The notes under the pieces are model-generated. The model saw nothing but the letters and a program-made list of their open reading frames with translations, was not told the origin of the DNA and searched no databases. A program made the translations under genes and the position numbers. Shown here piece after piece: positions 16,143 through 25,473 of a stretch of 64,000 nt of DNA (position 1 is its first letter; every line of letters starts with the position of its first letter). This DNA is from Methylomarinum sp965277025 (GTDB lineage Bacteria; Pseudomonadota; Gammaproteobacteria; Methylococcales; Methylomonadaceae), in the NCBI GenBank assembly GCA_965277025.1, contig OZ255706.1:124001-188000 (forward strand). The letters run 5' to 3'.

Positions 16143-17006
16143 TTATTCAATATTCTGAATCTGTTCGCGCATTTGTTCGATCAGCACTTTCAGGTCAATG
16201 GCTATACTGGTTATTTCCTTATCCATTGACTTGGAACCCAGGGTATTGGCTTCGCGGTTCATCTCCTGCATCAAAAAGTCCAGCCGCCGGCCTATCGGTT
16301 CGTTTTGTTGCAGGACTCTTTGCACTTCGCCGACGTGGGTTTTGAGCCGGTCCAGTTCTTCATCGACATCGAGTTTTTGCGCCAGTATCACCAGTTCCTG
16401 TTCCAGTCGGTCAAAATCCGGGGTTTCCACCATTTCTTTAACCCGCTCAACTAATTTTTGCCGCATTTGCTCCAACACTTCAGGCGTTCTTTTTTCGGCT
16501 CTGTTGATTAACTGGCTAATCTTTTCCAGACGCTGTTCAATCATCTGACCCAGTTGCCGGCCTTCCTGTTCGCGTGTTTCGATCATTTTCTGCAAAGCAT
16601 CATTCAAAAGTTGCATCACGCTTTGTTTCAAAGTAGCCTTATCCGGCGTGCTTTCTTGCTGAATCCAGGGAAACGCCAGCACCTCCAGGGCGGAAAAAGG
16701 CAGACTGTGTCGCATAGGTTGTTGTATTTTGTCTGTCGATGACAACAGGGCCTGAACCGCTCCAGGATCAACCTCAAAGCCCTGTTGCTGATCGAGTTTT
16801 TTATAAGCAATGACACACTCGATTTTTCCACGTTTTATAGATTGTCCCAAGCGTTTACGAATGTCGGCTTCCAGAAAACGCAAATGTTCAGGAATTTTCA
16901 GATAGATATCACAATAACGGTGGTTGACCGAACGTAATTCACAATTCAGTCGCCATTCTGGCGTTTCCGCTTCGCTACCTGCAAAAGCTGTCATACTTCT
17001 TATCAC
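16143..17006 (-). CDS. yicC: YicC family endoribonuclease
   Basis: A 287-aa protein with the YicC N-terminus IRSMTAFAGSE, the NHRYCDIYLKIPE motif and the conserved C-terminal segment RLDFLMQEMNREANTLGSKS. In E. coli YicC is an endoribonuclease implicated in sRNA turnover. A central helical region (residues 130-215) is typical. Length matches the family. It is divergent from the protein kinase gene across only 42 bp, so their promoters must overlap. It is the first gene to the right of the CRISPR array and its stop lies close to the flank module. Confidence 0.93.
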   Translation of the reverse strand: MIRSMTAFAGSEAETPEWRLNCELRSVNHRYCDIYLKIPEHLRFLEADIRKRLGQSIKRGKIECVIAYKKLDQQQGFEVDPGAVQALLSSTDKIQQPMRHSLPFSALEVLAFPWIQQESTPDKATLKQSVMQLLNDALQKMIETREQEGRQLGQMIEQRLEKISQLINRAEKRTPEVLEQMRQKLVERVKEMVETPDFDRLEQELVILAQKLDVDEELDRLKTHVGEVQRVLQQNEPIGRRLDFLMQEMNREANTLGSKSMDKEITSIAIDLKVLIEQMREQIQNIE

Positions 17007-17048
17007 ATTTCACCTATACTTTATCGAGAACAAACTAATCCGCTTACT

Positions 17049-17966
17049 ATGGCAGAACATTACGATCCGGAAACCTATTCTGAGGAATGGAACTATCTGC
17101 AATCCGCCACCATTATAGACCAGTATATAATCGAACGGGAACTCGCCCACGGCGGCTTCAGTTCGGTTTATCTGGCCAGACAGCTGGAGGATCAGGTGCA
17201 AGTGGCGATTAAGGAATACCTGCCGCGCAAACTGGCCCATCGCACCTGGAACAATGTCGTTGTTCCTCACAATGATGAAAATCGTAAATTGTTCATGCAT
17301 GGCCGGGCTCTGTTTTTTGAAGAGGCCAAAGTGCTTGCCGACCTGAAACATCCGAATATTGTCGATGTGATCAATTTTTTCCAGGCCAATGAAACCGTTT
17401 ATATGGTGATGAGCTACGATTATGGCTTGACGCTGGACAAAATTTTAAAGCGAAAACTGGTCAAAATAGACGAACACTTTGTCCTGACAGTATTCACCAG
17501 TCTGCTGGAAGGTATAAAAGTTATTCACCAGCGCAACATGTTACATCTGGATATCAAACCGTCTAATATTCTGATTCGCAGTGGCTTTGATCCTCTGTTA
17601 CTGGATTTTGGCGCAATCGAGCAATATCCCATCCCCAAAAAGTTCAAACGAACCAAAGTGCTGACGCAAGGCTTTTCCCCGGTAGAACAATATTCGGGGA
17701 AAATTCAGCTCGGCCCCTGGTCTGACATTTACGCCATCGGCGCCACCATGCGCGCCTGTATCGAGGTCAAGCAACCGATTCCGGCTCCCGATCGTAATCA
17801 GCAAGATAAACTGGTTCCAGCCGTCAAGGCCTTAAAAAACAAATTGCCGGCCTATTTGCTGAAAGCCATAGATTGGGCGATGGCAGTACATCCGGCTGAA
17901 CGGCCCAGTTCTGTGGAGCAATTGATGGAGGCGTTGAGTCCTGTGGGAAACGATGCCTCCCTGTAG
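17049..17966 (+). CDS. Serine/threonine protein kinase
   Basis: A 305-aa Hanks-type kinase domain with no membrane segment or sensor domain. It shows a Gly-loop (AHGGFSSVYLAR), the ATP-binding lysine K55 in VAIKEYLPRKLAHR, the catalytic loop HLDIKPSNILI (Leu in place of the usual Arg of HRD), and DFGAIEQ. The activation segment includes TQGFSPVEQYSG. The protein should be soluble and phosphorylate proteins, but its substrate cannot be told from sequence. Kinases of this type are often next to a PP2C phosphatase; none is here. Its neighbours are the RNA-metabolism genes yicC and rph. Confidence 0.9.
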   Translation: MAEHYDPETYSEEWNYLQSATIIDQYIIERELAHGGFSSVYLARQLEDQVQVAIKEYLPRKLAHRTWNNVVVPHNDENRKLFMHGRALFFEEAKVLADLKHPNIVDVINFFQANETVYMVMSYDYGLTLDKILKRKLVKIDEHFVLTVFTSLLEGIKVIHQRNMLHLDIKPSNILIRSGFDPLLLDFGAIEQYPIPKKFKRTKVLTQGFSPVEQYSGKIQLGPWSDIYAIGATMRACIEVKQPIPAPDRNQQDKLVPAVKALKNKLPAYLLKAIDWAMAVHPAERPSSVEQLMEALSPVGNDASL

Positions 17967-18019
17967 TGCATTAATCGTAACTATATAATCATGATGTCTC
18001 ACGCTGGAGCACCCATCCC

Positions 18020-18103
18020 GTTCCCACGCAGGAGCGTGGGAACGATGAACACACAAAATATACTAGGACAAAATACCCCGTTCCCACGCAGGAGCGTGGG
18101 AAC
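18020..18103. repeat. Two direct copies of a REP palindrome
   Basis: Two identical GTTCCCACGCAGGAGCG-type palindromes (18020-18043 and 18080-18103) lie 36 bp apart in the same orientation, downstream of the kinase gene and upstream of rph. Confidence 0.85.
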
Positions 18104-18187
18104 GATAAAAGAGAAAATGCGATTCCTTAATCAAGCGGTTTAAATCAGGTATACTGTGCGCCTTTTCCATCATAGAGAATAACCAGC

Positions 18188-18910
18188 ATGAGACCTAGCG
18201 GACGCTCTCCCGATCAATTACGCGATATTAAATTTACCTGTCATTACACCAAGCACGCCGAAGGCTCTGTTTTGGTGGAATTTGGCGACACCCGTGTTTT
18301 ATGCACCGCCAGTATCGATAATAATGTGCCCCGCTTTCTGAAAGGCAAAGGTCAAGGTTGGTTAACGGCTGAATATGGCATGCTGCCGCGCTCCACGCAT
18401 TCGCGCATGGGCCGCGAGGCCAGCCGCGGCAAACAAGGCGGCAGAACGCTGGAAATTCAACGCCTGATCGGCCGCTCCCTGCGGGCCGCCATCGATTTAT
18501 CCGCTTTGGGCGAAAACACTATCACGCTGGACTGTGATGTCATCCAGGCCGATGGCGGCACTCGCACCGCCTCCATCACCGGCGGCTTCGTGGCGTTATC
18601 GCTGGCAACTGGGCACTTGCTGGACAACAAAAAAATCAAGAAAAACCCGTTACATGGTCAGCTCGCGTCAGTTTCGGTAGGTATTTATAATGGTATCCCG
18701 GTACTGGATCTGGATTATGCCGAAGACAGCGAGGCCGAAACCGATATGAACGTGGTGATGAATGACGCCGGTGCTTTTATCGAAGTGCAGGGAACCGCCG
18801 AAAGCCATGCCTTCCGCCGTGATGAGCTCAATCAAATGCTGGACCTGGCTGACCACGGCATCCAGATTCTATTGGAAAAACAACGCGAAGCACTCGCTGT
18901 GGCCAAATAA
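18188..18910 (+). CDS. rph: Ribonuclease PH
   Basis: A 240-aa phosphorolytic 3'-5' exoribonuclease for tRNA 3'-end trimming. Clear motifs are MRPSGRSPDQLR at the start, the phosphate-binding GWLTAEYGMLPRSTHSR and RTASITGGFVAL. Full family length. A TATACT -10-like box lies at 18150-18155. The next gene, rdgB, begins at the base after its stop codon, so the pair is an operon as in many gammaproteobacteria. Confidence 0.97.
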   Translation: MRPSGRSPDQLRDIKFTCHYTKHAEGSVLVEFGDTRVLCTASIDNNVPRFLKGKGQGWLTAEYGMLPRSTHSRMGREASRGKQGGRTLEIQRLIGRSLRAAIDLSALGENTITLDCDVIQADGGTRTASITGGFVALSLATGHLLDNKKIKKNPLHGQLASVSVGIYNGIPVLDLDYAEDSEAETDMNVVMNDAGAFIEVQGTAESHAFRRDELNQMLDLADHGIQILLEKQREALAVAK

Positions 18911-19507
18911 ATGTTTGCTTATCCTGAAATTGTGCTGGCCAGCGGCAACCCGGGAAAAATCCGGGAATTTCAGACCATGTTGCCTAACAGCCGCATCGTG
19001 CCGCAATCTCAATACCAGGTGCCGGATATTGCAGAAACCGGCACGACTTTCGTTGAAAACGCCATCATCAAGGCGCGCCAGGCAGCCGAATATACAGGGC
19101 TGCCCGCCCTGGCCGATGATTCCGGACTGGTCGTCGATGCGTTAAACGGCGCGCCGGGCGTTATTTCCGCCCGTTATGCCGGCGACAACGCCAGCGATCA
19201 GGATAATCTGGAAAAATTATTGGACGAGATTCAATCCACGCCTGCCGGGCAACGCTCGGCGCGCTTTGTTTGCATTATCGTGTTCATGTGTCACGCCAAA
19301 GACCCTTTGCCCATCATTGCCGAAGGCGTTTGGGAAGGTCAGATCACAGACCACCCTCAGGGTGCAGACGGTTTTGGTTATGATCCTGTTTTCTGGCTGC
19401 CGGAGTTCCAATGCACCTCGGCGCAATTAGCCCCGGAAAAGAAAAACGCCATCAGCCATCGCGGCCAGGCGCTTAAAAAACTGTTGGGCCAGATAAAGGC
19501 CACATGA
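18911..19507 (+). CDS. rdgB: XTP/dITP diphosphatase (RdgB/HAM1)
   Basis: A 198-aa nucleotide-sanitising pyrophosphatase hydrolysing dITP/XTP to monophosphates. Seen: VLASGNPGKIREFQTML at the N-terminus, TGLPALADDSGLVVDALNGAPGV, SARYAG and the C-terminal GFGYDPVFW plus KNAISHRGQALKKL. Complete, and directly after rph. Confidence 0.97.
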   Translation: MFAYPEIVLASGNPGKIREFQTMLPNSRIVPQSQYQVPDIAETGTTFVENAIIKARQAAEYTGLPALADDSGLVVDALNGAPGVISARYAGDNASDQDNLEKLLDEIQSTPAGQRSARFVCIIVFMCHAKDPLPIIAEGVWEGQITDHPQGADGFGYDPVFWLPEFQCTSAQLAPEKKNAISHRGQALKKLLGQIKAT

Positions 19508-19557
19508 CGCCTCCGGCTTCCATTATTTCGCAGTTTTTTCCGGGACAACGGTCAAAA

Positions 19558-19740
19558 AAGCTGACGCCTCTCGGGAATGGCCTGATTTATTCGCGATTCC
19601 TTGCGACACATGGATGTGTCGTCAAAATTGATAGCTACAAGCTATTGATTTTGTGAGCACAGTGGAAATAGCATTTCCACTGGTGCGTCCGCTGGCAAAT
19701 CATGGATGATTTGTTCAGTGTTTCCTTAAGTGATTTCATT
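19558..19740. repeat. Dispersed intergenic repeat, copy 1
   Basis: No gene. Read on the minus strand this segment shares blocks with 43440-43560 and 54540-54632: CCATGATTTGCCAGCG, CAATAGCTTGTAGC, ATCAATTTTGACGACACATCC and CGCGAATAAATCA. Copies have diverged by scattered substitutions and gaps, and no terminal repeats or coding capacity are visible. Confidence 0.55.
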
Positions 19741-19757
19741 CAATTTACAGGTAAACG

Positions 19758-20114
19758 ATGACAATTAGGCGATTGGGAACCGAACGACGCCGTATGAGCA
19801 AAATTGTTGTTCATAACGATACCATTTATCTTTGTGGACAAGTTGCTAAAGATGCCTCTGCCGGCATCAAAGAACAAACGCAAACGATGCTGGATAAAGT
19901 CGATGATTTGCTGCAACAGTCGGGTAGTGATCGAAAACATATTTTATCAGCGACAATCTACATCAAAAGCATGGACTTGTTTGCCGAGATGAATGAAGTG
20001 TGGGATGCCCGGGTTATCGAAGGCCACTCTCCTGCCCGTGCCTGTGTTGAGGCCAGCATGGCCCGTCCGGAACTGTTGGTGGAAATTTCCGTTATCGCCG
20101 CGGTAAAAAAATAG
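19758..20114 (+). CDS. RidA/YjgF family protein
   Basis: A 118-aa member of the RidA family, enamine/imine deaminases that detoxify reactive intermediates from PLP enzymes. The N-terminus DTIYLCGQVAKDASAG, the central TMLDKVDDLLQQSGSDRKHIL and the C-terminal GHSPARACVEASMARPELLVEISVIA carry the family pattern, including the conserved arginine in PARACVEA. The N-terminal ERRRMSKIVVHN suggests a RidA subgroup different from E. coli RidA. It converges with the hydrogenase protease gene. Confidence 0.88.
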   Translation: MTIRRLGTERRRMSKIVVHNDTIYLCGQVAKDASAGIKEQTQTMLDKVDDLLQQSGSDRKHILSATIYIKSMDLFAEMNEVWDARVIEGHSPARACVEASMARPELLVEISVIAAVKK

Positions 20115-20143
20115 GCATTTTAAAAATACCGCCGTTCATTTTA

Positions 20144-20626
20144 TCAAACCGATTCCATAGATTTCTCTAATAAGTGCTGATTGAACCAACACTTGGTTGC
20201 TGCAAGATTTTGTCGGGCCTTGACGCTCAGCCTTTGCTGCAAGGACCACTCATAGCCCCGAATGGTTAATAAATGTTCTTCGGGCACTGTATTAAAACAA
20301 GTCTGGCAGACTGCCATAATCGATGAAATGGTCAACGCATGAGAAGTAAAGCTGATATTCATTTTAGGTATAACGGTTTCGAGTTTGAAAGACTCGACAG
20401 ACGGACTTTTGCTCGCATCAACAAACAAAACAAGCTTTTTGTCACTAATCAGGTCGGCATCTTCCAGTTGTAATTGATAATGCCAGTTAAGTTGTACCTC
20501 TGGGCATAACTGTTTTTCATCCAGCCAGTCCAGAAAAGCCCACCCCAAGCCGTCATCCTGGCGACCTGCATTGCCAATGCCATAGATCAGGCAAGATGCA
20601 TTGTTGTAATCAGCAAAGATTGTCAT
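20144..20626 (-). CDS. hoxW: [NiFe]-hydrogenase maturation protease (HoxW-like)
   Basis: A 160-aa endopeptidase expected to remove the C-terminal tail of HoxH after nickel insertion. The motif GIGNAGRQDDGLGW is the family N-terminal signature, and FVDASKSP contains the second metal-binding aspartate. SHALTISSIMAVCQ fits the helix carrying the Ni-binding histidine. It lies 8 bp after hoxH, consistent with co-transcription. Slightly shorter than some HoxW proteins. Confidence 0.88.
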   Translation of the reverse strand: MTIFADYNNASCLIYGIGNAGRQDDGLGWAFLDWLDEKQLCPEVQLNWHYQLQLEDADLISDKKLVLFVDASKSPSVESFKLETVIPKMNISFTSHALTISSIMAVCQTCFNTVPEEHLLTIRGYEWSLQQRLSVKARQNLAATKCWFNQHLLEKSMESV

Positions 20627-20634
20627 GGGAGGGG

Positions 20635-22113
20635 TTAGCGTATTTTTTCAGCCAGTAGATTACCATTAGCATCCAGTGCGGAAACAGTCAGCGGCATCTG
20701 GCCCATCGCGTGTGTAGCGCAGCTCAAACATGGATCATAAGCACGAATACCAACTTCGATGGTATTCATCAGACCCTCGGTGATTTCAACTTCAGCCTTA
20801 TCATCCAAATAGGCTTGCGCCGAGTGTTTAACCGTCCGGTTCATCACGGTATTATTCATCGTGGTGGCCACAATCAGATTGGCAAAGGTGATATTACCTT
20901 CTTTGTTCGCCCGGTAGTGATGCAGCAAGGTACCTCTTGGCGCTTCTACAACACCAATACCTTCACCGGTCCAGGCATCATCTGTCGGTTTTAAAATCAA
21001 CTGTTCTTGCTGTAAATCAGCATCGTGTAACAGATTTTTAATCAGTTCAGCCGAATGCAGAATTTCGATGGCCCGCGCCCAGATGGTATGCAAGGTCATA
21101 TCATTGGCCTTTCCTTGGGTGTAATCATGAAACTCTTCCGGCGCCGCTTTGGACAGCGGGGTCGAGTCCGAATAGCTTTTCGTCACATTGAGCCTGGCCA
21201 ACGGCCCAACCCGCAATGCGCCTTTTTCCCGCCCCAAAGCTTTCAGGAAAGGGAATTTCATATAGCTCCATTCTTCTGTCGCTTCAGAAATAAATTCCAG
21301 ATAATCATGGTAATCAAATTCCCGGATAATATTTTTGTCCTTGTCCATAATACGCAGCTTGCCATGATAATAATCGACATTATCATCGTCGCCCACCAGA
21401 CACATATTCAACGCGGGTACATCAGCAAAAGCATCAACTTCCTGACGATGTTTTTGCTGAAATTGTTTAAACACCCGTACACCATCCTGAGCATAGTCGA
21501 TGACCTGTTCGAGCGAAATCAATCCCTCATCACCATTCAGCAAGCGATATCTGTTTTCGACACTGAGATTGTGATTGACGCCACCCGGCACCGAACTGAT
21601 GCCATGCATACGTTTGCCAAATACCGCTTTTATCCCTTCCTGCCCCCATTTACGCAACATCACCACGCGTTTGACCAGTTCAGGGTCGGCATCGATCAGC
21701 CCCATAATATTTCGCTGCTCGGGTGCGGCATCAAACCCCATCAGCATGTCTGGCGCTGTGCAATAAAAATAGGCCGTCACATGCGATTGTAATTGCTGCA
21801 TATAATGTCCCAGTCTGCGCATCTTCTCGGCCGCTGGCAGAATTGACATACCCTTGCTGTAACCCACGCCGATCATATCATCCAGTACCTTGGCGCCACA
21901 TAAATGGTGGCTGACAAAACAAATGCCACAAACCCGTTGCAGCAACATCGGCGCTTCCCAGTAGGGATGCTCCTGAATAAATTTTTCAAAGCCGCGAAAC
22001 TCGACGACATGCAGTCGGGCAGTGCTGACCCGATTATCATCATCCATCTGGATAACGACCTTACCATGCCCTTCTATTTTTGATGCTGGGTCGATAATTA
22101 TTTTTCTGCTCAT
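20635..22113 (-). CDS. hoxH: NAD-reducing [NiFe] hydrogenase large subunit HoxH
   Basis: A 492-aa catalytic subunit of a group 3d soluble hydrogenase. The four Ni-ligand cysteines are present: C62 and C65 in RVCGICFVSHH, and C462 and C465 in DPCLSCATHAMGQMPL. The ~24 residues after H468 are the tail removed during maturation. The start SRKIIIDPASKIEGHGK is typical. It follows hoxY by 12 bp. No damage is visible in this subunit. Confidence 0.96.
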   Translation of the reverse strand: MSRKIIIDPASKIEGHGKVVIQMDDDNRVSTARLHVVEFRGFEKFIQEHPYWEAPMLLQRVCGICFVSHHLCGAKVLDDMIGVGYSKGMSILPAAEKMRRLGHYMQQLQSHVTAYFYCTAPDMLMGFDAAPEQRNIMGLIDADPELVKRVVMLRKWGQEGIKAVFGKRMHGISSVPGGVNHNLSVENRYRLLNGDEGLISLEQVIDYAQDGVRVFKQFQQKHRQEVDAFADVPALNMCLVGDDDNVDYYHGKLRIMDKDKNIIREFDYHDYLEFISEATEEWSYMKFPFLKALGREKGALRVGPLARLNVTKSYSDSTPLSKAAPEEFHDYTQGKANDMTLHTIWARAIEILHSAELIKNLLHDADLQQEQLILKPTDDAWTGEGIGVVEAPRGTLLHHYRANKEGNITFANLIVATTMNNTVMNRTVKHSAQAYLDDKAEVEITEGLMNTIEVGIRAYDPCLSCATHAMGQMPLTVSALDANGNLLAEKIR

Positions 22114-22125
22114 TGCCCGTTACAC

Positions 22126-22755
22126 TCAGTCATAACGAATCAAGCTCGTTGGTAAGTCAACATCCCGTCCATTGACCAAATCATCCAAAACCTTGAAGAT
22201 GGCATCGCCATCCGGTGGGCATCCGGGAATGAAATAATCGACATGAACCACTTCATGTACTGGATGCACTTTGTTGGTGATTCGCGGAATATCCTGGTGG
22301 TAGGGTATCACCGGTTTTGCATCAGGAGGTGCCGTACAGGAGTCGATACAGGCTTCTTTCAGACAGTCATCCAAAGAATGCATATTGCGCATGGCCGGCA
22401 CGCCACCCCATACAGCGCAGGCGCCGACGGAAATCAGGACATCGCAATTCGCCCGGTATTCTTCCAGCACCTCGATATTTTCTTCATTGGCGACACCGCC
22501 TTCGATAAAGCCGATTACGCAATGGTGAGGAATGCGCTTGATATCGGTCAGCGAAGAACGGGTGATATTGACCTTGTCCAGTAAACCCAGAATTCGTTCG
22601 TCCATATCCAGAAACGACAGCGTACATCCCCAGCATCCACATAAGGCGATCATTGCCACCTGGATCTTTTCTGCCTGTCTGGCCTGTATTTCAGGGTCCT
22701 GCGCCTTCTTCGGTAATTGGTAAGAGTAAATCTTGTTTTCGGCAGACTGGCTCAT
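22126..22755 (-). CDS. hoxY: Hydrogenase small subunit HoxY
   Basis: A 209-aa small subunit carrying the proximal [4Fe-4S] cluster. Ligand motifs are ALCGCWGCTLSFLDMD (residues ~37-52), GACAVWGGVPA and FIPGCPPDGD. The ATG overlaps the hoxU stop by 4 nt. Length matches the Ralstonia-type soluble hydrogenase. Confidence 0.95.
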   Translation of the reverse strand: MSQSAENKIYSYQLPKKAQDPEIQARQAEKIQVAMIALCGCWGCTLSFLDMDERILGLLDKVNITRSSLTDIKRIPHHCVIGFIEGGVANEENIEVLEEYRANCDVLISVGACAVWGGVPAMRNMHSLDDCLKEACIDSCTAPPDAKPVIPYHQDIPRITNKVHPVHEVVHVDYFIPGCPPDGDAIFKVLDDLVNGRDVDLPTSLIRYD

Positions 22756-23360
22756 TGCGGCTCTCCCGACAATACGCGTTGCTTGATGGATTTGACTTCA
22801 TACTTACGCTGTCCAATCGGTTCGTTACAGCCTCGACCTTTTTCAAGAATGCAACCGACCGGGCAAAGATCGGCCGCCTCACGTACTTGTTCATCCGGCA
22901 TTTGGTCGGCCAGTTCGACATCAATTTCTATCCGCGCATGTGTTCCCCGATTATCTATACTGAAAATTTTCTGGCCGGTTTTTTATCACGAATGAATTCC
23001 ACGCAGCGCTGACAAAAAATACAGCGATCACGCTCCAGCCAGATTTTTTTCGCGGCATGTTCCACTTTTCGGGGGGTAAAGCGATACGGAAAACAACAAC
23101 TCGACCAGCGCCTTACGCATATCGGCAATCTCAGTTTCATTCACCTCGATGACCATGCCATCGCTGACCGGAATCGTGCAGGATGCCATGATTCTGCCGT
23201 TGACCTTGACCGAACACACCCGACAGGTCCCCAAACAGGGTTTGCCGCGATGGTAACAAAGTGTCGGAATATAGACGTCATTATCGGCTGCTACATTGAC
23301 TATTTTTTCGCCTTCTTCCGCCTGAATGCGTTGACCGTCGATCGTGACTTGAACGCTCAT
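22752..23360 (-). pseudogene. hoxU: Diaphorase subunit HoxU, disrupted
   Basis: HoxU homology is spread over three frames. Frame 1 (start 23360) encodes an intact [2Fe-2S] ferredoxin domain with PTLCYHRGKPCLGTCRVCS up to KALVELLF. At about 23090 the frame shifts to FPYRFTPRKVEHAAKKIWL, and roughly 31 residues are missing, including the expected His-x3-Cys-x2-Cys-x5-Cys cluster motif. At about 22963-22970 one A is missing from an A/T run after RDKKPARK, and homology resumes as FSIDNRGTHARIEID, ending at the hoxY start. By my count the total is 96 nt short of a 234-aa HoxU. Both junctions look like genuine lesions or assembly errors. Without HoxU the H2-to-NAD electron path would be cut. Confidence 0.85.
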
Positions 23361-25162
23361 AACCGTTCCTCCTGTCGCTGACATTGATACACCTGCTCAT
23401 GAACGCTACAAGCTTCCGCTTTATTGAATGATGGCAACATGGGCCCTGTCTGCTCAACCAGCTTCTGTTGATATATTTCCGGGAATTTTTTCATTGTCGT
23501 CAATATCGGGTTCGGCGTTGTAGTTCCCAAACCGCAGCGTCTGGTCTTAAGCAAGTGTCCCCAGCTGATGGCATCATCTAAATCCTGTTGACTACCCCGG
23601 CCGGCAATGATGCGCTCGACCTTTCGCCATAAATCGACGCCACCCGCCCGACAGGGAACACAGATACCACAGGATTCACCGACAAAGAATTTCATGAAGT
23701 CTTTGACGATTTCCAGCAAATCTCTGTTTGCGTTAAAAATCATCAACGATCCGTTACAGGACAAATCGCTGTAACAAAATTTCCTGTTTCCATCCTGTTC
23801 CACGGAAAGACATTCGCCGGCCGGACCACTCAATTGCACGGCATGGGCTTGTTTGGCTCCCACCTTTAGCAACACTTCATTAAGCGTCACGCCCCATTCG
23901 ATCTCGTAGATACCCGGAAAGTCGCAATCCCCCGACACACTGAGCAAACGCGTACCCGACGATTTCTCCGTGCCCATGCGGCGGAACCAGTCAGCACCCT
24001 GTTCAATAATATGGCTGACGCAGGCCAAGGTCTCTACATTATTGATAACGGTCGGTTTGCCAAGATAGCCTTGCTGGATTGGATAAGGCGGTTTGACACG
24101 CGGCGTACCGCGTTTACCTTCGCACGATTCAATCAGCGCGGTTTCATCGCCACATACATAAGCACCGCCCCCCATCTGAATGCGAATATCGAAATCGAAT
24201 CCAGACTGGAGAATATTGTTACCCAGCAGGTTTTGCCCTCGAAAATCCTCAATTTGTTGTTCAAGAAAATTCTTCAGATACCAATATTCAGCCCGCAGAT
24301 AAAGTATGCCATATTGGGCGCCCACCGCATAAGCGGCGCATACCATGCCGGCCAACACATCTTTGGGTGAATGCGACAGTAAAGCCCGGTCTTTGAAAGT
24401 ACCGGGCTCGCCTTCGTCTGCATTGCAGATGATGTATTTCTCTTCCGCCTTGACCTGACTCGCCAAACGCCATTTAAAACCGGCTGGAAATCCTGCTCCG
24501 CCGCGTCCCAATAAATTGGATGCTGTGACAGTTTCGATGATTTCTTCTGGCGATCTGGCCAGACAGGATTTTAGCAATACAGAATAATCTCTTCCCTGTT
24601 GAAAAAAAACCGGGCCTTTTTGACGAATATGGGTCTCTATCAATGCATCGATATAAGCTGAGGTATTTTTTGCAACAGCCTTTGGGTTGGCGGTTTCTTC
24701 AGCCGTTTTTCCCTGCTTTAACTGATCGATAATCTGTTTGACTTTCGCCGCCGTCAAGCGGGTAAAGACCACTTGATCGATCATCATCGCCGGTTCCTGA
24801 TCACTGAGACCGATACAGGCTGTTTCAAACAAGCCAAAACGCCCCATCTTATCGACTTGCCCAAACGGACAAGCTGTTTCTTTTTCAAGAGCGGCTTTCA
24901 CTTCATGATAGCCGTTCATTTTAGCGATGAAGGTATTACTCAGGTAAATGGTATATTTCCCGCCGGGCCGGGAGCGAAAGAAGTGATAAAAAGACAGCGT
25001 TTCGCGCACATCATTTGCTGACATCGCCAAGCCATGAGCCAGTGTATTGACGGCATCATCAGATATGTGGCCGAATTGCAGCTGAATATCCCACAGCATA
25101 TCGATTAAGCGCGTTTTACCGGATTGATAGGCATGGATTATATGCTGGACTGCTTGACTCAT
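23357..25162 (-). CDS. hoxF: Diaphorase subunit HoxF (NAD/FMN binding)
   Basis: A 601-aa fusion of a NuoE-like N-terminal domain (residues ~1-150) and a NuoF-like domain. It binds FMN and NAD(H): GRGGAGFPAGFKW (residues ~218-230) and NADEGEPGTFKDR. The C-terminal [4Fe-4S] motif is ESCGICVPCRAGG plus RRCGLGTTTPNPI. Length equals that of Ralstonia HoxF, which explains the absence of a separate hoxE. It is the first gene of hoxFUYHW, and its stop overlaps the hoxU start by 4 nt. Confidence 0.95.
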   Translation of the reverse strand: MSQAVQHIIHAYQSGKTRLIDMLWDIQLQFGHISDDAVNTLAHGLAMSANDVRETLSFYHFFRSRPGGKYTIYLSNTFIAKMNGYHEVKAALEKETACPFGQVDKMGRFGLFETACIGLSDQEPAMMIDQVVFTRLTAAKVKQIIDQLKQGKTAEETANPKAVAKNTSAYIDALIETHIRQKGPVFFQQGRDYSVLLKSCLARSPEEIIETVTASNLLGRGGAGFPAGFKWRLASQVKAEEKYIICNADEGEPGTFKDRALLSHSPKDVLAGMVCAAYAVGAQYGILYLRAEYWYLKNFLEQQIEDFRGQNLLGNNILQSGFDFDIRIQMGGGAYVCGDETALIESCEGKRGTPRVKPPYPIQQGYLGKPTVINNVETLACVSHIIEQGADWFRRMGTEKSSGTRLLSVSGDCDFPGIYEIEWGVTLNEVLLKVGAKQAHAVQLSGPAGECLSVEQDGNRKFCYSDLSCNGSLMIFNANRDLLEIVKDFMKFFVGESCGICVPCRAGGVDLWRKVERIIAGRGSQQDLDDAISWGHLLKTRRCGLGTTTPNPILTTMKKFPEIYQQKLVEQTGPMLPSFNKAEACSVHEQVYQCQRQEERL

Positions 25163-25412
25163 GTTCGCCTCACCATGTATATCACTTTTTGATTGTGATT
25201 TTCATCCACTTTTAACAGATAAAGGCGTCAATGGTCATAAAAGGATTTCAAAAGCCTTGTCTGAATCAGAATGCCAACCAAACGACGAGGTATTGACCCG
25301 GCTTTGCTGCCATCAATATAAATCATTGATAAATATACCTTATATTTTTTAGCGGCCAATTGAAATACTCGGGCCAGGTTAACACCAAGGTTCTACCTGC
25401 CCCATAAACAAA
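25163..25412. other. Intergenic region upstream of the hox operon
   Basis: About 250 bp between hoxF and the DUF1269 terminator. It should contain the hox promoter reading leftwards. I looked for a sigma-54 type GG-N10-GC box and a good sigma-70 pair and found neither. No gene or repeat seen. Confidence 0.4.
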
Positions 25413-25449
25413 AAAACTATTCCGGCGACAATGCGCCGGAACAGTTTTT
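25413..25449 (-). terminator. Rho-independent terminator after DUF1269 gene
   Basis: Read on the minus strand: stem AACTGTTCCGGCG with loop CATTGT and a matching CGCCGGAATAGTT, then a run of T. It lies about 25 bp beyond the DUF1269 stop. Confidence 0.85.
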
Positions 25450-25473
25450 ATGGGTCCAAACAAATTTTACAGG

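Noticed and set aside
16121..16345. Plus-strand open frame over the end of yicC.
   Set aside because: It is the antisense shadow of the conserved YicC C-terminus and starts in a REP palindrome.
25163..25412. A sigma-54 promoter for the hox operon.
   Set aside because: No GG-N10-GC spaced box found on the minus strand in this gap.
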